A program made the position numbers and the translations under genes. Shown here one piece after another: positions 28,640 to 37,863 of a stretch of 64,000 bases of DNA. How positions within the stretch are numbered: position 1 is the stretch's first letter; each line of letters opens with the position of its first letter. The DNA is taken from positions 28,500 to 92,499 of the forward strand of contig JADIMG010000097.1 of NCBI GenBank assembly GCA_017694875.1. The letters run 5' to 3'. The DNA is from Candidatus Gallipaludibacter merdavium (GTDB lineage: Bacteria; Bacteroidota; Bacteroidia; Bacteroidales; Paludibacteraceae). The notes beneath the pieces were generated by a model. The model was not told the origin of the DNA and searched no databases. It saw nothing but the letters and a program-made list of their open reading frames with translations.

Positions 28640-29248
28640 ATGGAGCATGCCAAAGAACACAAGAAAACAATAATCGATAAATTTATGATAAAAGGTGGCA
28701 CAGGTGGTTCTAACACTTTAACTGGACTCAGATACGAAGCAAAAGTTGAATTAGCAGCATTTCTCAATTCTCAAAATGGATATCGTGTTGATGATACAAG
28801 AGTATACTACAACAATGAACTTGTTGCAAGACTCTTTAAAAAACACGGATTATATAAATTCCTAAAAACTAATGGCATAGACTGGAGAAAGCATATCTCA
28901 AAACAACTTTTGCCAGATAATTGCATATATGTTATCATTAATAATACTGCTTTCATCTTGGAAGTTAAACATCAAGAAGTTGCAGGTAGTGTTGATGAGA
29001 AATTACAGACTTGCGATTTCAAGAAAAAACAATATACAAAATTATTTTCGGAACTAAATTATAAGGTCGAATACCTGTATGTATTAGACGACTGGTTTAA
29101 GGATTCAAAATATAAGGATACACTTGATTATATTATAAGTGTTGGATGTAGATATTATTTTGGATATATACCATTGGAGGAATTAGGCCTACCTGTTCCT
29201 AGAGTTGATATCAATTCTGAAAGCATCGTTCCTTCTTACGAACTTTAA
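28640..29248 (+). CDS. Candidate second PD-(D/E)XK nuclease in the DpnII locus
   Basis: 202 residues. After a Lys/His-rich start comes KGGTGGSNTLTGLRYE, then LPDNCIYVIINNTAFILEVK: D93, E108-V-K110, a clean PD-(D/E)XK core preceded by E33. The C-terminal part YLYVLDDWFKDSKYKDTLDY and IPLEELGLPVP looks like that of some small type II restriction enzymes. It is not part of the classic three-gene DpnII set. It is 12 bases after the DpnII gene and 5 before the second methyltransferase, so in the same operon. Role (second specificity, accessory or decoy nuclease) unknown. Confidence 0.65.
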   Translation: MEHAKEHKKTIIDKFMIKGGTGGSNTLTGLRYEAKVELAAFLNSQNGYRVDDTRVYYNNELVARLFKKHGLYKFLKTNGIDWRKHISKQLLPDNCIYVIINNTAFILEVKHQEVAGSVDEKLQTCDFKKKQYTKLFSELNYKVEYLYVLDDWFKDSKYKDTLDYIISVGCRYYFGYIPLEELGLPVPRVDINSESIVPSYEL

Positions 29249-29253
29249 TAACT

Positions 29254-30156
29254 ATGATAGAATCATATTATACATCAGATAATAAAGATTTTTTATTGGC
29301 TCAGGGTGATTCTTTCAAACTACTCTCTGAATTCAGTTTCAAGTTCGACATGATATTTGCTGATCCTCCTTACTTTCTCTCCAATGGCGGAATAAGCCTT
29401 CAAAGTGGTAAAGTGGTTTGTGTGGATAAAGGAGATTGGGACAAAGGAAAGACCCCAGAAGAGATGAAGAATTTCAATATGGAATGGCTTAGCTTGTGTC
29501 GCGAGAAACTGAAAGATAGTGGCACTATCTGGATTAGCGGCACATACCATAATATTTTCTCAATTGCCAATTGTCTGACGGAACTTGGTTACAAGATTCT
29601 AAATGTCATCACTTGGCAAAAAACCAATCCTCCAGTCAATATTTCGTGCAGATTTTTCACCTATTCTACCGAATTCATCATTTGGGCAAGAAAGAGCCAT
29701 AAAGTAGCACATAAATATAACTATGAACTGATGAAGAAGCTCAACGACAACAAGCAAATGACCGATGTTTGGCGACTACCTGCCATCGGGCGCTGGGAAA
29801 AAACATGTGGCAAACATCCAACACAAAAGCCTCTATCTCTACTCACACGTATTATTCTTGCTTCGACCGACGAAGGAGATTGGGTACTTGACCCATTCAG
29901 CGGCAGTTCGACAACTGGCATTGCCGCCAACCTTTGCGGACGGAGATTTGCTGGTATTGAACAAAGCGAAGAGTTCTGTAAGATGAGTAAGGAAAGACGC
30001 ATAGAGATAGACAATTTTGCAGTACGTGCCGATTTGAGACGTCACATCATCGACCTCAAAGTCCTTCATGCTGGTGAGCAGAGTAATTTATTCGTTAGTG
30101 AACCTGAACATACAAGAATTTTACCCTTTGATACAAAACCATTGGGGAAGAAATAA
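29254..30156 (+). CDS. DpnA-like adenine DNA methyltransferase (M2 of DpnII system)
   Basis: 300 residues, beta class: DPPY (37-40) precedes the AdoMet motif DPFSGSSTTG. FLSNGGISLQSGKVVCVDKG followed by DWDKG, ITWQKTNPPVN and GKHPTQKPLSLL match the DpnA branch, which in Streptococcus pneumoniae methylates single-stranded GATC DNA and protects incoming DNA during transformation. The C-terminal extension after residue 245 (LHAGEQSNLFVSEPEH) is unconserved. It ends the island, 22 bases before the convergent beta-lactamase gene. Confidence 0.92.
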   Translation: MIESYYTSDNKDFLLAQGDSFKLLSEFSFKFDMIFADPPYFLSNGGISLQSGKVVCVDKGDWDKGKTPEEMKNFNMEWLSLCREKLKDSGTIWISGTYHNIFSIANCLTELGYKILNVITWQKTNPPVNISCRFFTYSTEFIIWARKSHKVAHKYNYELMKKLNDNKQMTDVWRLPAIGRWEKTCGKHPTQKPLSLLTRIILASTDEGDWVLDPFSGSSTTGIAANLCGRRFAGIEQSEEFCKMSKERRIEIDNFAVRADLRRHIIDLKVLHAGEQSNLFVSEPEHTRILPFDTKPLGKK

Positions 30157-30178
30157 AGTAACACGGAGAAAATGTTTA

Positions 30179-31078
30179 TTATGGCTTCAACGAAAGTACA
30201 TAATGGTAAACCAATGCTGAGATTTCAGCAATGATGGCTACATTTTCTTCCTCTGTTCCTGCTGCATTAGCAATAAAGACAGCAATGGAATAATGGCGTC
30301 CGTCGGGCAAAAGCACAAAGCCAATATCGTTTACAGCCATGATGCGTCCTTCAGGAGTGACATAGCCCGTTCCCGTTTTGTGGGCAATGCGAACTCCATC
30401 AGCAGGAAGTCCACCCGGCAAACGGTTGGCACCCGTCTGGGCATCAAACATCACCTGGGCAATAAATGACTGGTATTCTTTGGGCAACCACTGTGAAGTA
30501 AAGAAACGGTTCAGAATGCAAACAGCCGAAAGCGGTGTTGACCAATTGGCGTAGGCAGACCTCCGGTTTTTGTACATATCATCCTCAGTGACTGCTATGG
30601 CAAAATCGGTAAAGCCAACAGACTCCAAATAAGCTTGCACCTTTTCTGGCGGTAAAGTATAGGAAAAGAGAATATCGCATGCATTATTGTCGCTCATCTG
30701 TAACGTGTATTTCATCAGGTCGGCATAAGATACCTCCACATTCCCATTCGGATAGCGCTCACGCAAAGGGCTATAAGTATCAGGGTTGAGCTGTGAAGGT
30801 TTCACTGCAACAGTAGCCGATAAAGGTAATTTGTTTCCTTCCAGAAAACGTGACACGGCAATCGCCTGGTGAAACTTCATCACACTCATCAAAGGATAGC
30901 GTTCGTCATTGTTAATTGTCAAGGTATCATTATCGTTCACAATGAGAGCAATTCCAATTGTAGCGTCCTTATTTTCCAGCATCGAACGCAATTCGGTTTC
31001 CAAATCAGAAGAAACGGCAAAAGTAGATACCATTGACCCAACCATCAGTAAGGATAGGAGGAAATTTCGTAGATACAT
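30179..31078 (-). CDS. Class A beta-lactamase, A2-like subclass
   Basis: 299 residues with a signal peptide (cleavage near VSTFA). The active-site set is complete: S65-V-M-K68, S129-D-N131, the general-base Glu at 165 (TEDDM) and K234-T-G. The YxNW (YANWSTP) stretch is typical of the Bacteroidales A2 group (CfxA, CepA, CblA) and PER. It should hydrolyse penicillins and cephalosporins in the periplasm. It is not a known named allele that I can identify. Its own promoter is strong (31101-31132). It lies next to the restriction island, convergent with it. Confidence 0.92.
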   Translation of the reverse strand: MYLRNFLLSLLMVGSMVSTFAVSSDLETELRSMLENKDATIGIALIVNDNDTLTINNDERYPLMSVMKFHQAIAVSRFLEGNKLPLSATVAVKPSQLNPDTYSPLRERYPNGNVEVSYADLMKYTLQMSDNNACDILFSYTLPPEKVQAYLESVGFTDFAIAVTEDDMYKNRRSAYANWSTPLSAVCILNRFFTSQWLPKEYQSFIAQVMFDAQTGANRLPGGLPADGVRIAHKTGTGYVTPEGRIMAVNDIGFVLLPDGRHYSIAVFIANAAGTEEENVAIIAEISALVYHYVLSLKP

Positions 31079-31100
31079 AGTTCATTCACTTTAACACAAG

Positions 31101-31132
31101 CAAATATAATCAATAAACTCCAAACAGACAAA
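31101..31132 (-). promoter_or_regulatory. Beta-lactamase promoter
   Basis: Minus strand: TTTG (31132-31129), exactly 20 bases, TATATTTG (31108-31101). Full consensus, about 23 bases upstream of the start codon. Confidence 0.75.
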
Positions 31133-31151
31133 CCTACGCCATGTTTTCCTT

Positions 31152-32060
31152 CTAATCTACGGGCTCCATAAAACCAATCTCTATCACCTCCATGACCCCG
31201 TCATACTCAGCGGCAAAGCCATCGTAGGCCGGACCCAACATGCGCATCATCAACTGTGCTCTGACTGGCGTATAAGGAGGAGCGCCCGCTCCTAAAACAG
31301 CATCATAAGTAGCCTCCAGACGTTGTGTGTCGTCTGTCAACCAATAGACAACCGTATCTCCTTCTGGAGCAAACGAATGGCTTTCATGTTCCCATACCAC
31401 TTGCCCCCTCAGAGAAACGATAGAATCGTGCAATTGGATACTCTTTTCGTCAAACAAAGGAGTTTCCTGCCCTATCTCCACAAAAACCGCTTTGTTGGGT
31501 TTATCCGAGAAAATCTCAAAATAACGCATACCGCTATTGCCCATTCCCCATCCTCCACATGTAGTTGGAACAGGCTTGTTTTCCATCCGCTTCTTCAGTG
31601 CGTCGGCACCTTCTCCTGTCGGCACCAACACATAACGTCTCACTCCCATCCGTCCTGATTCCACCTGTTGGAAAGCGCAAGTCACCGTATCATTCTCTGA
31701 AAGCGACTCAACACGGGGATGTTCCAACAAATAAGGCAACAAACTATCCAATTGCCCCGCTTTCAAATCAAAAACCTGCACCAACGGTTCTGAACGTGAC
31801 ACTCCGTTATCAGTTAATGTACACAAGCGCACTCCATGTACAGAAGCATCTGTCTGTAAAAAGGTTTTGGGCGACCGTTGTGCCCACATCACCAATCCGG
31901 CACCCGACAAGCGTTCCCACACGAATCCATCATAAGGAGCACGTTCAGGACGATAGGTATCAGGCGACTTTGCTGTGTTGTCATCTGTTTTAGCATTCCC
32001 GGCACATCCTGCTAAAAGAAACACCGCGGACAATATCAATGAGAAAAATATCTTGTTCAT
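31152..32060 (-). CDS. Lipoprotein of unknown function
   Basis: 302 residues from MNKIFFSLILSAVFLLAGC (lipobox Cys19). A longer frame to 32126 begins upstream of the promoter and is rejected. The mature protein has ERAPYDGFVWERLSGAGLVM, a segment with TCGGWGMGNSGMRYFEIFS and ends in EIGFMEPVD. No known domain is recognised. Probably on the periplasmic face or outer membrane. It is divergent from the NUDIX gene and has its own consensus promoter. Confidence 0.75.
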   Translation of the reverse strand: MNKIFFSLILSAVFLLAGCAGNAKTDDNTAKSPDTYRPERAPYDGFVWERLSGAGLVMWAQRSPKTFLQTDASVHGVRLCTLTDNGVSRSEPLVQVFDLKAGQLDSLLPYLLEHPRVESLSENDTVTCAFQQVESGRMGVRRYVLVPTGEGADALKKRMENKPVPTTCGGWGMGNSGMRYFEIFSDKPNKAVFVEIGQETPLFDEKSIQLHDSIVSLRGQVVWEHESHSFAPEGDTVVYWLTDDTQRLEATYDAVLGAGAPPYTPVRAQLMMRMLGPAYDGFAAEYDGVMEVIEIGFMEPVD

Positions 32061-32068
32061 ACAATCGT

Positions 32069-32099
32069 CAAACATAGCATGGAAAATCGTCTCTGCAAA
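32069..32099 (-). promoter_or_regulatory. Promoter of the 302-residue lipoprotein gene
   Basis: Minus strand: TTTG (32099-32096), 19 bases, TATGTTTG (32076-32069). The -7 box ends 9 bases before the start codon, so the leader is very short. Confidence 0.55.
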
Positions 32100-32168
32100 A
32101 AGTTTGCCATCTATACCTTTCCCCAAGAATCAGCTCCTCCCCATATTTCCACACCACCCTGCCGGACA

Positions 32169-32200
32169 GTTGTATATATGAGTAGATTTTCGTAGTTTTG
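32169..32200 (+). promoter_or_regulatory. NUDIX hydrolase promoter
   Basis: GTTG at 32169-32172, 20 bases, TAGTTTTG at 32193-32200. It places transcription at about 32207, past the upstream ATG at 32198. Confidence 0.6.
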
Positions 32201-32227
32201 TACCAAAAGACCACCAAACTGAAATAC

Positions 32228-32794
32228 ATGGACAAGCATGACGATAAAAAATGGGAAATCATAGACAGTGTATATCTGTTTGAACGTCCATGGCTGACAG
32301 CAAGGCGTGACCATGTCAGGCTACCCAATGGTGTTGAGCACAAAGAATATTATGTACTGGAATATCCGGATTGGGTAAATGTCATTGCCATTACCGAGTC
32401 GGGCGATTTTGTCATGGAACGCCAATACAGGCATGGTTTGCAATGGACTGGTTACGAGATATGTGCCGGTGTATGCGAAAGCGGTGAAAGCCCTTTGGAA
32501 GCAGCACAGCGTGAACTGTATGAAGAAACGGGATTTGGTGGCGGCACATGGACCAAGCTCATGACCATTTCGCCCAATACCAGTACCAACACTAATCTTT
32601 GCCATTGCTTTTTGGCTGAGGGTGTAAAACAACTTTCCACCCAACATCTGGAACCTACAGAAGACATCAGTATAGAATTAATGAGCCGCGAAAAAGTTTG
32701 GTCACTCCTGGAGCATGATGAAATCAGACAAGCCTTGATGGCGGCTCCGCTCTGGAAATTATTTGTGAAAAAACAGTGGACAAAAAACATATAA
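32228..32794 (+). CDS. NUDIX hydrolase, ADP-ribose pyrophosphatase-like
   Basis: 188 residues from MDKHDDKKWEIIDSV. The NUDIX box is a full match to Gx5Ex7REUxEExGU: it starts at GVCESGE and ends RELYEETGF. Two flanking beta strands (VNVIAITESGDFVMERQYRH) fit the ADP-ribose/NDP-sugar branch. It should hydrolyse a nucleoside diphosphate linked compound in the cytoplasm. It is 26 bases ahead of the metallo-hydrolase gene and may be cotranscribed with it. Confidence 0.92.
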   Translation: MDKHDDKKWEIIDSVYLFERPWLTARRDHVRLPNGVEHKEYYVLEYPDWVNVIAITESGDFVMERQYRHGLQWTGYEICAGVCESGESPLEAAQRELYEETGFGGGTWTKLMTISPNTSTNTNLCHCFLAEGVKQLSTQHLEPTEDISIELMSREKVWSLLEHDEIRQALMAAPLWKLFVKKQWTKNI

Positions 32795-32820
32795 CCATAA
32801 CCCATTAAAAACAAACAATT

Positions 32821-33654
32821 ATGAACAAGACCATTCTTGCTTTTTTAGCTTTATGCCTTATGGCCTGTACAGGAAAAAAGACACAACAATCGAAGTCATC
32901 CCAGCAACAAGAACTTGAAGGAATCCATATCAAGGAATTGACTGACATGCGCCTGATACACCTTCAGGGCAACAAGGATGAGAAACGCATGCCCAACCAG
33001 CTGTTTTACGGAGAAAAAGACTCCGCTCTAGTAGAGCAACTGTCTCCAGAGGGTTCCGTTGCTGCATCCATGAGTTGTTTCCTTATTCAAAAAGACGGAA
33101 AAAACATCTTGTTTGATACCGGCAACGGTAGCGCCAGCGGCGGTCAATTGCAGAAGCGCCTGAAAGATTTACAATTGTCGCCTTCCGATATAGACTATCT
33201 GTTTATCACCCATTTCCATTTTGACCATATCGGCGGAATGACAGAAAACGACAGTGCTGCATTTCCAAACGCCGAGGTTTATGTGCCGGAAACAGAATAT
33301 GCCTACTGGTGCACCCAGGAAGGAGACGCATTAAGTCAAAAAAGCATGGATGCCTATGCCGGCCGTCTCCACCGTTTCACCCTTGAAGATACTCTTCCCA
33401 TGGGAGTCATTGCTCATGATGCCAAAGGGCACACGCCAGGACACACCGCATACGAAATCGGTCAAGTGCTTATTGCCGGTGATTTCATGCATGGTGCCGA
33501 CCTGCAACTCAAGCATCCTGAATTGTGCGCATCCTATGACATGAACCGTGAAGAAGCCATTCAAACCCGTTTATGGGTCAGCGAATACGGGAAAAGCAAG
33601 TCGCTCATCATTGCAGGCATGCACCTGCCCGGCAATGGTTTGCTGCAAGAATAA
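32821..33654 (+). CDS. Metallo-beta-lactamase-fold lipoprotein (AHL-lactonase-like)
   Basis: 277 residues. MNKTILAFLALCLMAC is a lipobox signal (Cys16). The metal site reads HFHFDHIGG, then KGHTPGHT and IAGDFMHGADL, as in the AttM/AiiA-type lactonase branch of the MBL fold. A zinc-dependent hydrolase in the envelope; a lactone, a sulfate ester or another ester are possible substrates. This is not the classic B1 beta-lactamase order, so antibiotic hydrolysis is unlikely. Confidence 0.85.
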   Translation: MNKTILAFLALCLMACTGKKTQQSKSSQQQELEGIHIKELTDMRLIHLQGNKDEKRMPNQLFYGEKDSALVEQLSPEGSVAASMSCFLIQKDGKNILFDTGNGSASGGQLQKRLKDLQLSPSDIDYLFITHFHFDHIGGMTENDSAAFPNAEVYVPETEYAYWCTQEGDALSQKSMDAYAGRLHRFTLEDTLPMGVIAHDAKGHTPGHTAYEIGQVLIAGDFMHGADLQLKHPELCASYDMNREEAIQTRLWVSEYGKSKSLIIAGMHLPGNGLLQE

Positions 33655-33755
33655 AGGCTTCTCTGCAAAAAAGTCAGCCCGACAGATGACAATCAAGAAA
33701 AAAAACGTATTTTTGTGCAGTTTTTTTAAGATAATATGTATTATATTTTAACCTT

Positions 33756-36428
33756 ATGACCATCAGAATTACAATTAACTACCGTGCTCAATGGGGACAA
33801 AGTCTGTGCCTGGTGGGCAGGACTTCAACACGCCATTGGGATGAGCAGCATCCTTTAGTGATGCAATGCGTTGACGGCGACCGTTGGGAAACTTTGTTAG
33901 ACCTATCGGATTTTGAATCTGTTTTGACGTACAAATATGCTATCATTCACCCCAACGGTGCATTCCAATATGAACATGGCAACGACAGGCATTTACCTCT
34001 CGGGTGGACTGCATCCACCGGACACGTTGTTGACTATTGGCGTGACATGTCACTGGACGATGTTTTTCATTCTTCCCTATATACCGATGCCTTGTTTTTG
34101 CGGCCGAAAAGTAAAAAGAGCACATTAAAAGGCAACATTATATTCAGCATAGATTTGCCCAGAGTGCAAGCCAATGAATGTGTGGGTATAATGGGCAACA
34201 TTCCAGAATTGGGCGAATGGGACAGTAACAGAAAACTTGTTCTAAGCGATACAGACTTCCCCGTATGGCGTGGCGGCATCAAGCTGAAAGAACGTTATCA
34301 GGTTATTGAATATAAATATGTCATTTTTGACAAGGAAAGCGGAAAAGTACTCGACCTTGAATATGGCGAAAACCGCCGTTTGTGGTCGCAACAAGAAAAA
34401 GACGATTTATATATCAACGATTTCGGTTTCAGATATACCCGTCCCGCATGGCGTGGTGCTGGTGTGGCTCTTCCCGTATTTTCACTTCGCACCAGCGATG
34501 GTTTCGGTGTCGGTGAGTTCAGCGATTTGAAAAAACTGGTTGACTGGGCTGTTTTGACCGGCATGAAAATGATTCAGACCTTGCCCATCAACGACACCAC
34601 CATGCTATGGACCAACAAGGATTCCTATCCTTACAGCACCGTTTCCGTATTTGCACTCCATCCGCTGTATCTGCATCTGGAGTCTATAGGAACATTGGCT
34701 GACACAGAAGAACAAGCACGCTTTGAGGCCAAGAAGAAAGAGCTGAACAGCCTTGATTATGTCAACTACAGTGAAATTATAGCCTTGAAATGGAAATATA
34801 TCCGCGCCGTATATCCACAAGCCTGCAAAAGCACCTTTGCTTCGGCAGACTACAAGAAATGGTTTGCAGCCAACCGGCAATGGCTGGTTCCCTACGCCGT
34901 CTTCTGCTACCTGCGTGACAAGTTCCATACCCCCGATTTCAGCCAATGGGGTGAATACAGCCGCTATAACGAAACAGCGATTGCCCATCTGACCGATAAA
35001 AAATCGGAAGTATATGATGACATTGCCATTCATTATTTCGTGCAATATCATTTGCACAAACAGTTGAGTGAGGCACGTGACTATGCCCACCATCACGGTG
35101 TAGCCATGAAGGGTGACATTCCTATCGGCATCAATCCACACAGTGTTGACGCATGGCAGGCACCCGAGCTTTTTGACCTCTCCCTGCAAGCAGGCGCCCC
35201 CCCCGATGATTTCTCCATTTCAGGCCAAAACTGGGGATTTCCGCCTTACAATTGGGATGTGATGGCCAGAGACAACTTTGATTGGTGGCGAAGACGCTTT
35301 GTCAAAATGGCCGACTATTTTGACGCTTACCGCATTGACCACATATTAGGCTTCTTCCGCATATGGGTTATGCCGAAAGAAGACGTGTGGGGACTCACCG
35401 GCCGTTTCTTACCAGCCCTGCCTTATAGTTTGGACGAATTGCGTCAACGCGGTATCTGGTTGGACGAGAAACGCATGTTGACCCCTTACATTCACCAGTG
35501 GTGCCTGCAAGAAATGTTCGGCAACCGTTGGGAAGAAGTGCGTGACCGCTTCTTTGATATAGATGGTTATGAGATGTTCCGCTTCAAACCGGAATTTGAC
35601 ACCCAACGCAAAGTACAGGCTTATTTCAAGGACAACAACCTTACCTCGGATGAAGATATTCGCCTGCGTAACTGCCTGTATGAACTGCATTGCGAAGTAT
35701 TGTTCCTGCGTGACCCACGTCACCCCGAACTGCTTCACCCACGCATCTCCATGAACCAATCGAAGAGTTTCCGCGCATTGTATGACCATGACAAGGAAAA
35801 CCTGATGAAGATTTACAACGAATTCTTCTATCACCGTCACAATGAATTCTGGAAAGAGTCCGCTATGCGCAAGTTGCCTACACTGATTTCTTCTACCCGC
35901 ATGCTGGTATGTGGAGAAGATTTGGGCATGGTGCCCGATTCTGTACCGGAAGTGATGCATGCGCTTCAAATACTTTCTCTGGAGATTCAGCGTATGCCCA
36001 AGAATCCGCAAATAGAGTTTGGTCACCCGGCTGACGCTCCTTATCTGTCAGTATGTACCACCGGTACGCACGACATGAACCCCTTGCGCGCATGGTGGGA
36101 AGAAGATTACAGCAAGACACAACGTTTCTACAACCAGATATTGGGCTGGTGGGGTGAAGCTCCTAAGAAATGTAGCGGTGCCATAGCCGAAGCCATCTTG
36201 ACACAGCATGTCTATTCGCCCGCCATGTGGGTTGTGCTGCCGTTGCAAGACTGGTTTGCCATAGACGAAAGCATCTGCAAACCTGATGTGCACAGCGAAC
36301 GCATCAACGTTCCGGATGACCCCGATAATTTCTGGTGTTACCGTATGCACATAGACATGGATGCCTTGCTCAATAGCGGCGGATTCAACGCCAAAGTAAG
36401 AAACCTTGTAAACGTAAGAAACCAATAG
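33756..36428 (+). CDS. malQ: 4-alpha-glucanotransferase with two CBM20 domains (DPE2-like)
   Basis: 890 residues, much longer than E. coli MalQ (about 690). Residues about 1-110 and 125-240 are starch-binding CBM20-type modules (GQSLCLVGRTSTRHWDEQHP; ECVGIMGNIPELGEWDSNR). The GH77 core follows, with FGVGEFSDLKKLVDWAVLTG, DIPIGINPHSVD, YRIDHILGFFRIW (catalytic Asp), CGEDLGMVPDSVPEVM (acid/base Glu) and TGTHDMNPLRAWW. The arrangement is that of plant DPE2 and Bacteroidetes homologues that act on maltose and glycogen-like polysaccharide. A -7 like box TATTTTTG at 33708-33715 precedes it; a terminator follows. Confidence 0.93.
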   Translation: MTIRITINYRAQWGQSLCLVGRTSTRHWDEQHPLVMQCVDGDRWETLLDLSDFESVLTYKYAIIHPNGAFQYEHGNDRHLPLGWTASTGHVVDYWRDMSLDDVFHSSLYTDALFLRPKSKKSTLKGNIIFSIDLPRVQANECVGIMGNIPELGEWDSNRKLVLSDTDFPVWRGGIKLKERYQVIEYKYVIFDKESGKVLDLEYGENRRLWSQQEKDDLYINDFGFRYTRPAWRGAGVALPVFSLRTSDGFGVGEFSDLKKLVDWAVLTGMKMIQTLPINDTTMLWTNKDSYPYSTVSVFALHPLYLHLESIGTLADTEEQARFEAKKKELNSLDYVNYSEIIALKWKYIRAVYPQACKSTFASADYKKWFAANRQWLVPYAVFCYLRDKFHTPDFSQWGEYSRYNETAIAHLTDKKSEVYDDIAIHYFVQYHLHKQLSEARDYAHHHGVAMKGDIPIGINPHSVDAWQAPELFDLSLQAGAPPDDFSISGQNWGFPPYNWDVMARDNFDWWRRRFVKMADYFDAYRIDHILGFFRIWVMPKEDVWGLTGRFLPALPYSLDELRQRGIWLDEKRMLTPYIHQWCLQEMFGNRWEEVRDRFFDIDGYEMFRFKPEFDTQRKVQAYFKDNNLTSDEDIRLRNCLYELHCEVLFLRDPRHPELLHPRISMNQSKSFRALYDHDKENLMKIYNEFFYHRHNEFWKESAMRKLPTLISSTRMLVCGEDLGMVPDSVPEVMHALQILSLEIQRMPKNPQIEFGHPADAPYLSVCTTGTHDMNPLRAWWEEDYSKTQRFYNQILGWWGEAPKKCSGAIAEAILTQHVYSPAMWVVLPLQDWFAIDESICKPDVHSERINVPDDPDNFWCYRMHIDMDALLNSGGFNAKVRNLVNVRNQ

Positions 36429-36448
36429 AAAACTCAGACACATATCCT

Positions 36449-36484
36449 CGGGAGCCGCACCAATTGATGTGGCTCCCGTTTTTT
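36449..36484 (+). terminator. malQ terminator
   Basis: 8-bp stem CGGGAGCC (36449-36456) / GGCTCCCG (36471-36478), then six T. 20 bases after the malQ stop. Confidence 0.85.
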
Positions 36485-36531
36485 ACGCTTCATTTTCCGG
36501 ATAAACAAATACGGACAAAAACACACATACA

Positions 36532-36563
36532 TTTGGAACAAGCGCCAAACATTTGTAACTTTG
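36532..36563 (+). promoter_or_regulatory. purD operon promoter
   Basis: TTTG at 36532-36535, exactly 20 bases, TAACTTTG at 36556-36563. Predicted transcription from about 36570, so translation is from the ATG at 36589 rather than 36571. No PurR-like or riboswitch element recognised. Confidence 0.75.
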
Positions 36564-36588
36564 CACAATAATGCAAAACAACAATCAC

Positions 36589-37857
36589 ATGAACATACTT
36601 TTATTAGGCAGCGGAGGCCGTGAACATGCCATCGCATGGAAATTGAAACAAAGTTATCGTTTGGACAAACTATTCATTGCCCCAGGCAATGCCGGTACCT
36701 CCTCCGTAGGGACAAACCTGCCGATAAGCGCAACCGACTTTCCTGCGCTGAAGGAAGCTGTCAAGGAACATCACATCGACATGGTGGTAGTTGGCCCTGA
36801 AGACCCATTAGTAAAAGGAATTGTTGATTATTTTGCATCGGATGAATATCTAAAAAATATCCCGGTTATCGGTCCGAACAAAGAAGGAGCACAATTGGAA
36901 GGCAGCAAAGATTTCTCCAAACGCTTTATGATGCGTCACCACATCCCCACTGCCCGCTATTTGAGCGTTACGGCTGATAATGTGGACGAAGGAGAACATT
37001 TTTTGGAACAATTGAAAGCCCCTTACGTATTAAAAGCAGACGGACTCGCTGCCGGCAAGGGAGTGTTGATTATAGACCATCTTGAAACAGCCAAAAGTGA
37101 ATTGCGCCAGATGCTTAACGGAAAATTCGGCGCTTCCAGCCGCACCGTAGTGATAGAAGAATTCCTCAAAGGGATTGAATGCTCTGTGTTCATTCTCACC
37201 GATGGTGAGCACTACCAACTGTTGCCCGAGGCAAAGGATTACAAACGCATAGGAGAAGGCGATACTGGCCTGAATACCGGCGGCATGGGTTCTGTTTCAC
37301 CTGTACCATTTGCCGATGCCTGCTTTATGCAAAAGGTGGAAGAACGCATTATTCGTCCAACCGTAGAAGGATTGAAAGAAGAAGGCATCTGCTATAAAGG
37401 CTTCATCTTTTTTGGCCTTATCAATATAGAAGGTGACCCATACGTTATTGAATACAATGCCCGCATGGGTGACCCAGAAACCGAAGTTGTCATGCTGCGT
37501 TTGAAATCCGACCTTGTCGATTTGCTGGAAGGTGTGGCCCAAGGCAACCTGGACCGCAAAAAGGTTGAATTTGACAAACGTGCCGCAGTGGCAGTCATGC
37601 TTGTTTCCGGTGGATATCCTGAAGCATACGAGAAAGGTAAAATCATCAGCGGTCTTGACGAGGTAAAGGACAGCATTGTGTTTCATGCCGGCACCGCAGT
37701 CAAAGACGGCAACATTGTAACATCCGGCGGACGTGTATTGGCAGTCAGTTCCTATGGTGCTGACAAAGAAAGCGCCCGTGCATTATCGTTTGCCAATGCG
37801 CAAAAAATCAATTTCGAAGGAAAGTATTGCAGACGAGATATCGGGTTTGACCTATAA
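36589..37857 (+). CDS. purD: Phosphoribosylamine-glycine ligase
   Basis: 422 residues from [15 protein letters not shown]; the in-frame ATG at 36571 falls at the predicted transcription start and is rejected. PurD is the second enzyme of de novo purine synthesis. ATP-grasp: [42 protein letters not shown] and [13 protein letters not shown], then [13 protein letters not shown] (Mg site). It is first in the purD-regulator-SDR run; the next gene starts 7 bases after its stop. Confidence 0.97.
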   Translation: MNILLLGSGGREHAIAWKLKQSYRLDKLFIAPGNAGTSSVGTNLPISATDFPALKEAVKEHHIDMVVVGPEDPLVKGIVDYFASDEYLKNIPVIGPNKEGAQLEGSKDFSKRFMMRHHIPTARYLSVTADNVDEGEHFLEQLKAPYVLKADGLAAGKGVLIIDHLETAKSELRQMLNGKFGASSRTVVIEEFLKGIECSVFILTDGEHYQLLPEAKDYKRIGEGDTGLNTGGMGSVSPVPFADACFMQKVEERIIRPTVEGLKEEGICYKGFIFFGLINIEGDPYVIEYNARMGDPETEVVMLRLKSDLVDLLEGVAQGNLDRKKVEFDKRAAVAVMLVSGGYPEAYEKGKIISGLDEVKDSIVFHAGTAVKDGNIVTSGGRVLAVSSYGADKESARALSFANAQKINFEGKYCRRDIGFDL

Positions 37858-37863
37858 CAGATT

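Noticed and set aside
32821..33654. Metallo-beta-lactamase fold as an antibiotic-resistance gene
   Set aside because: The order HxHxDHxGG with a lactonase-like PGHT and a lipobox suits the AttM-like esterase branch, not B1 to B3 beta-lactamases.
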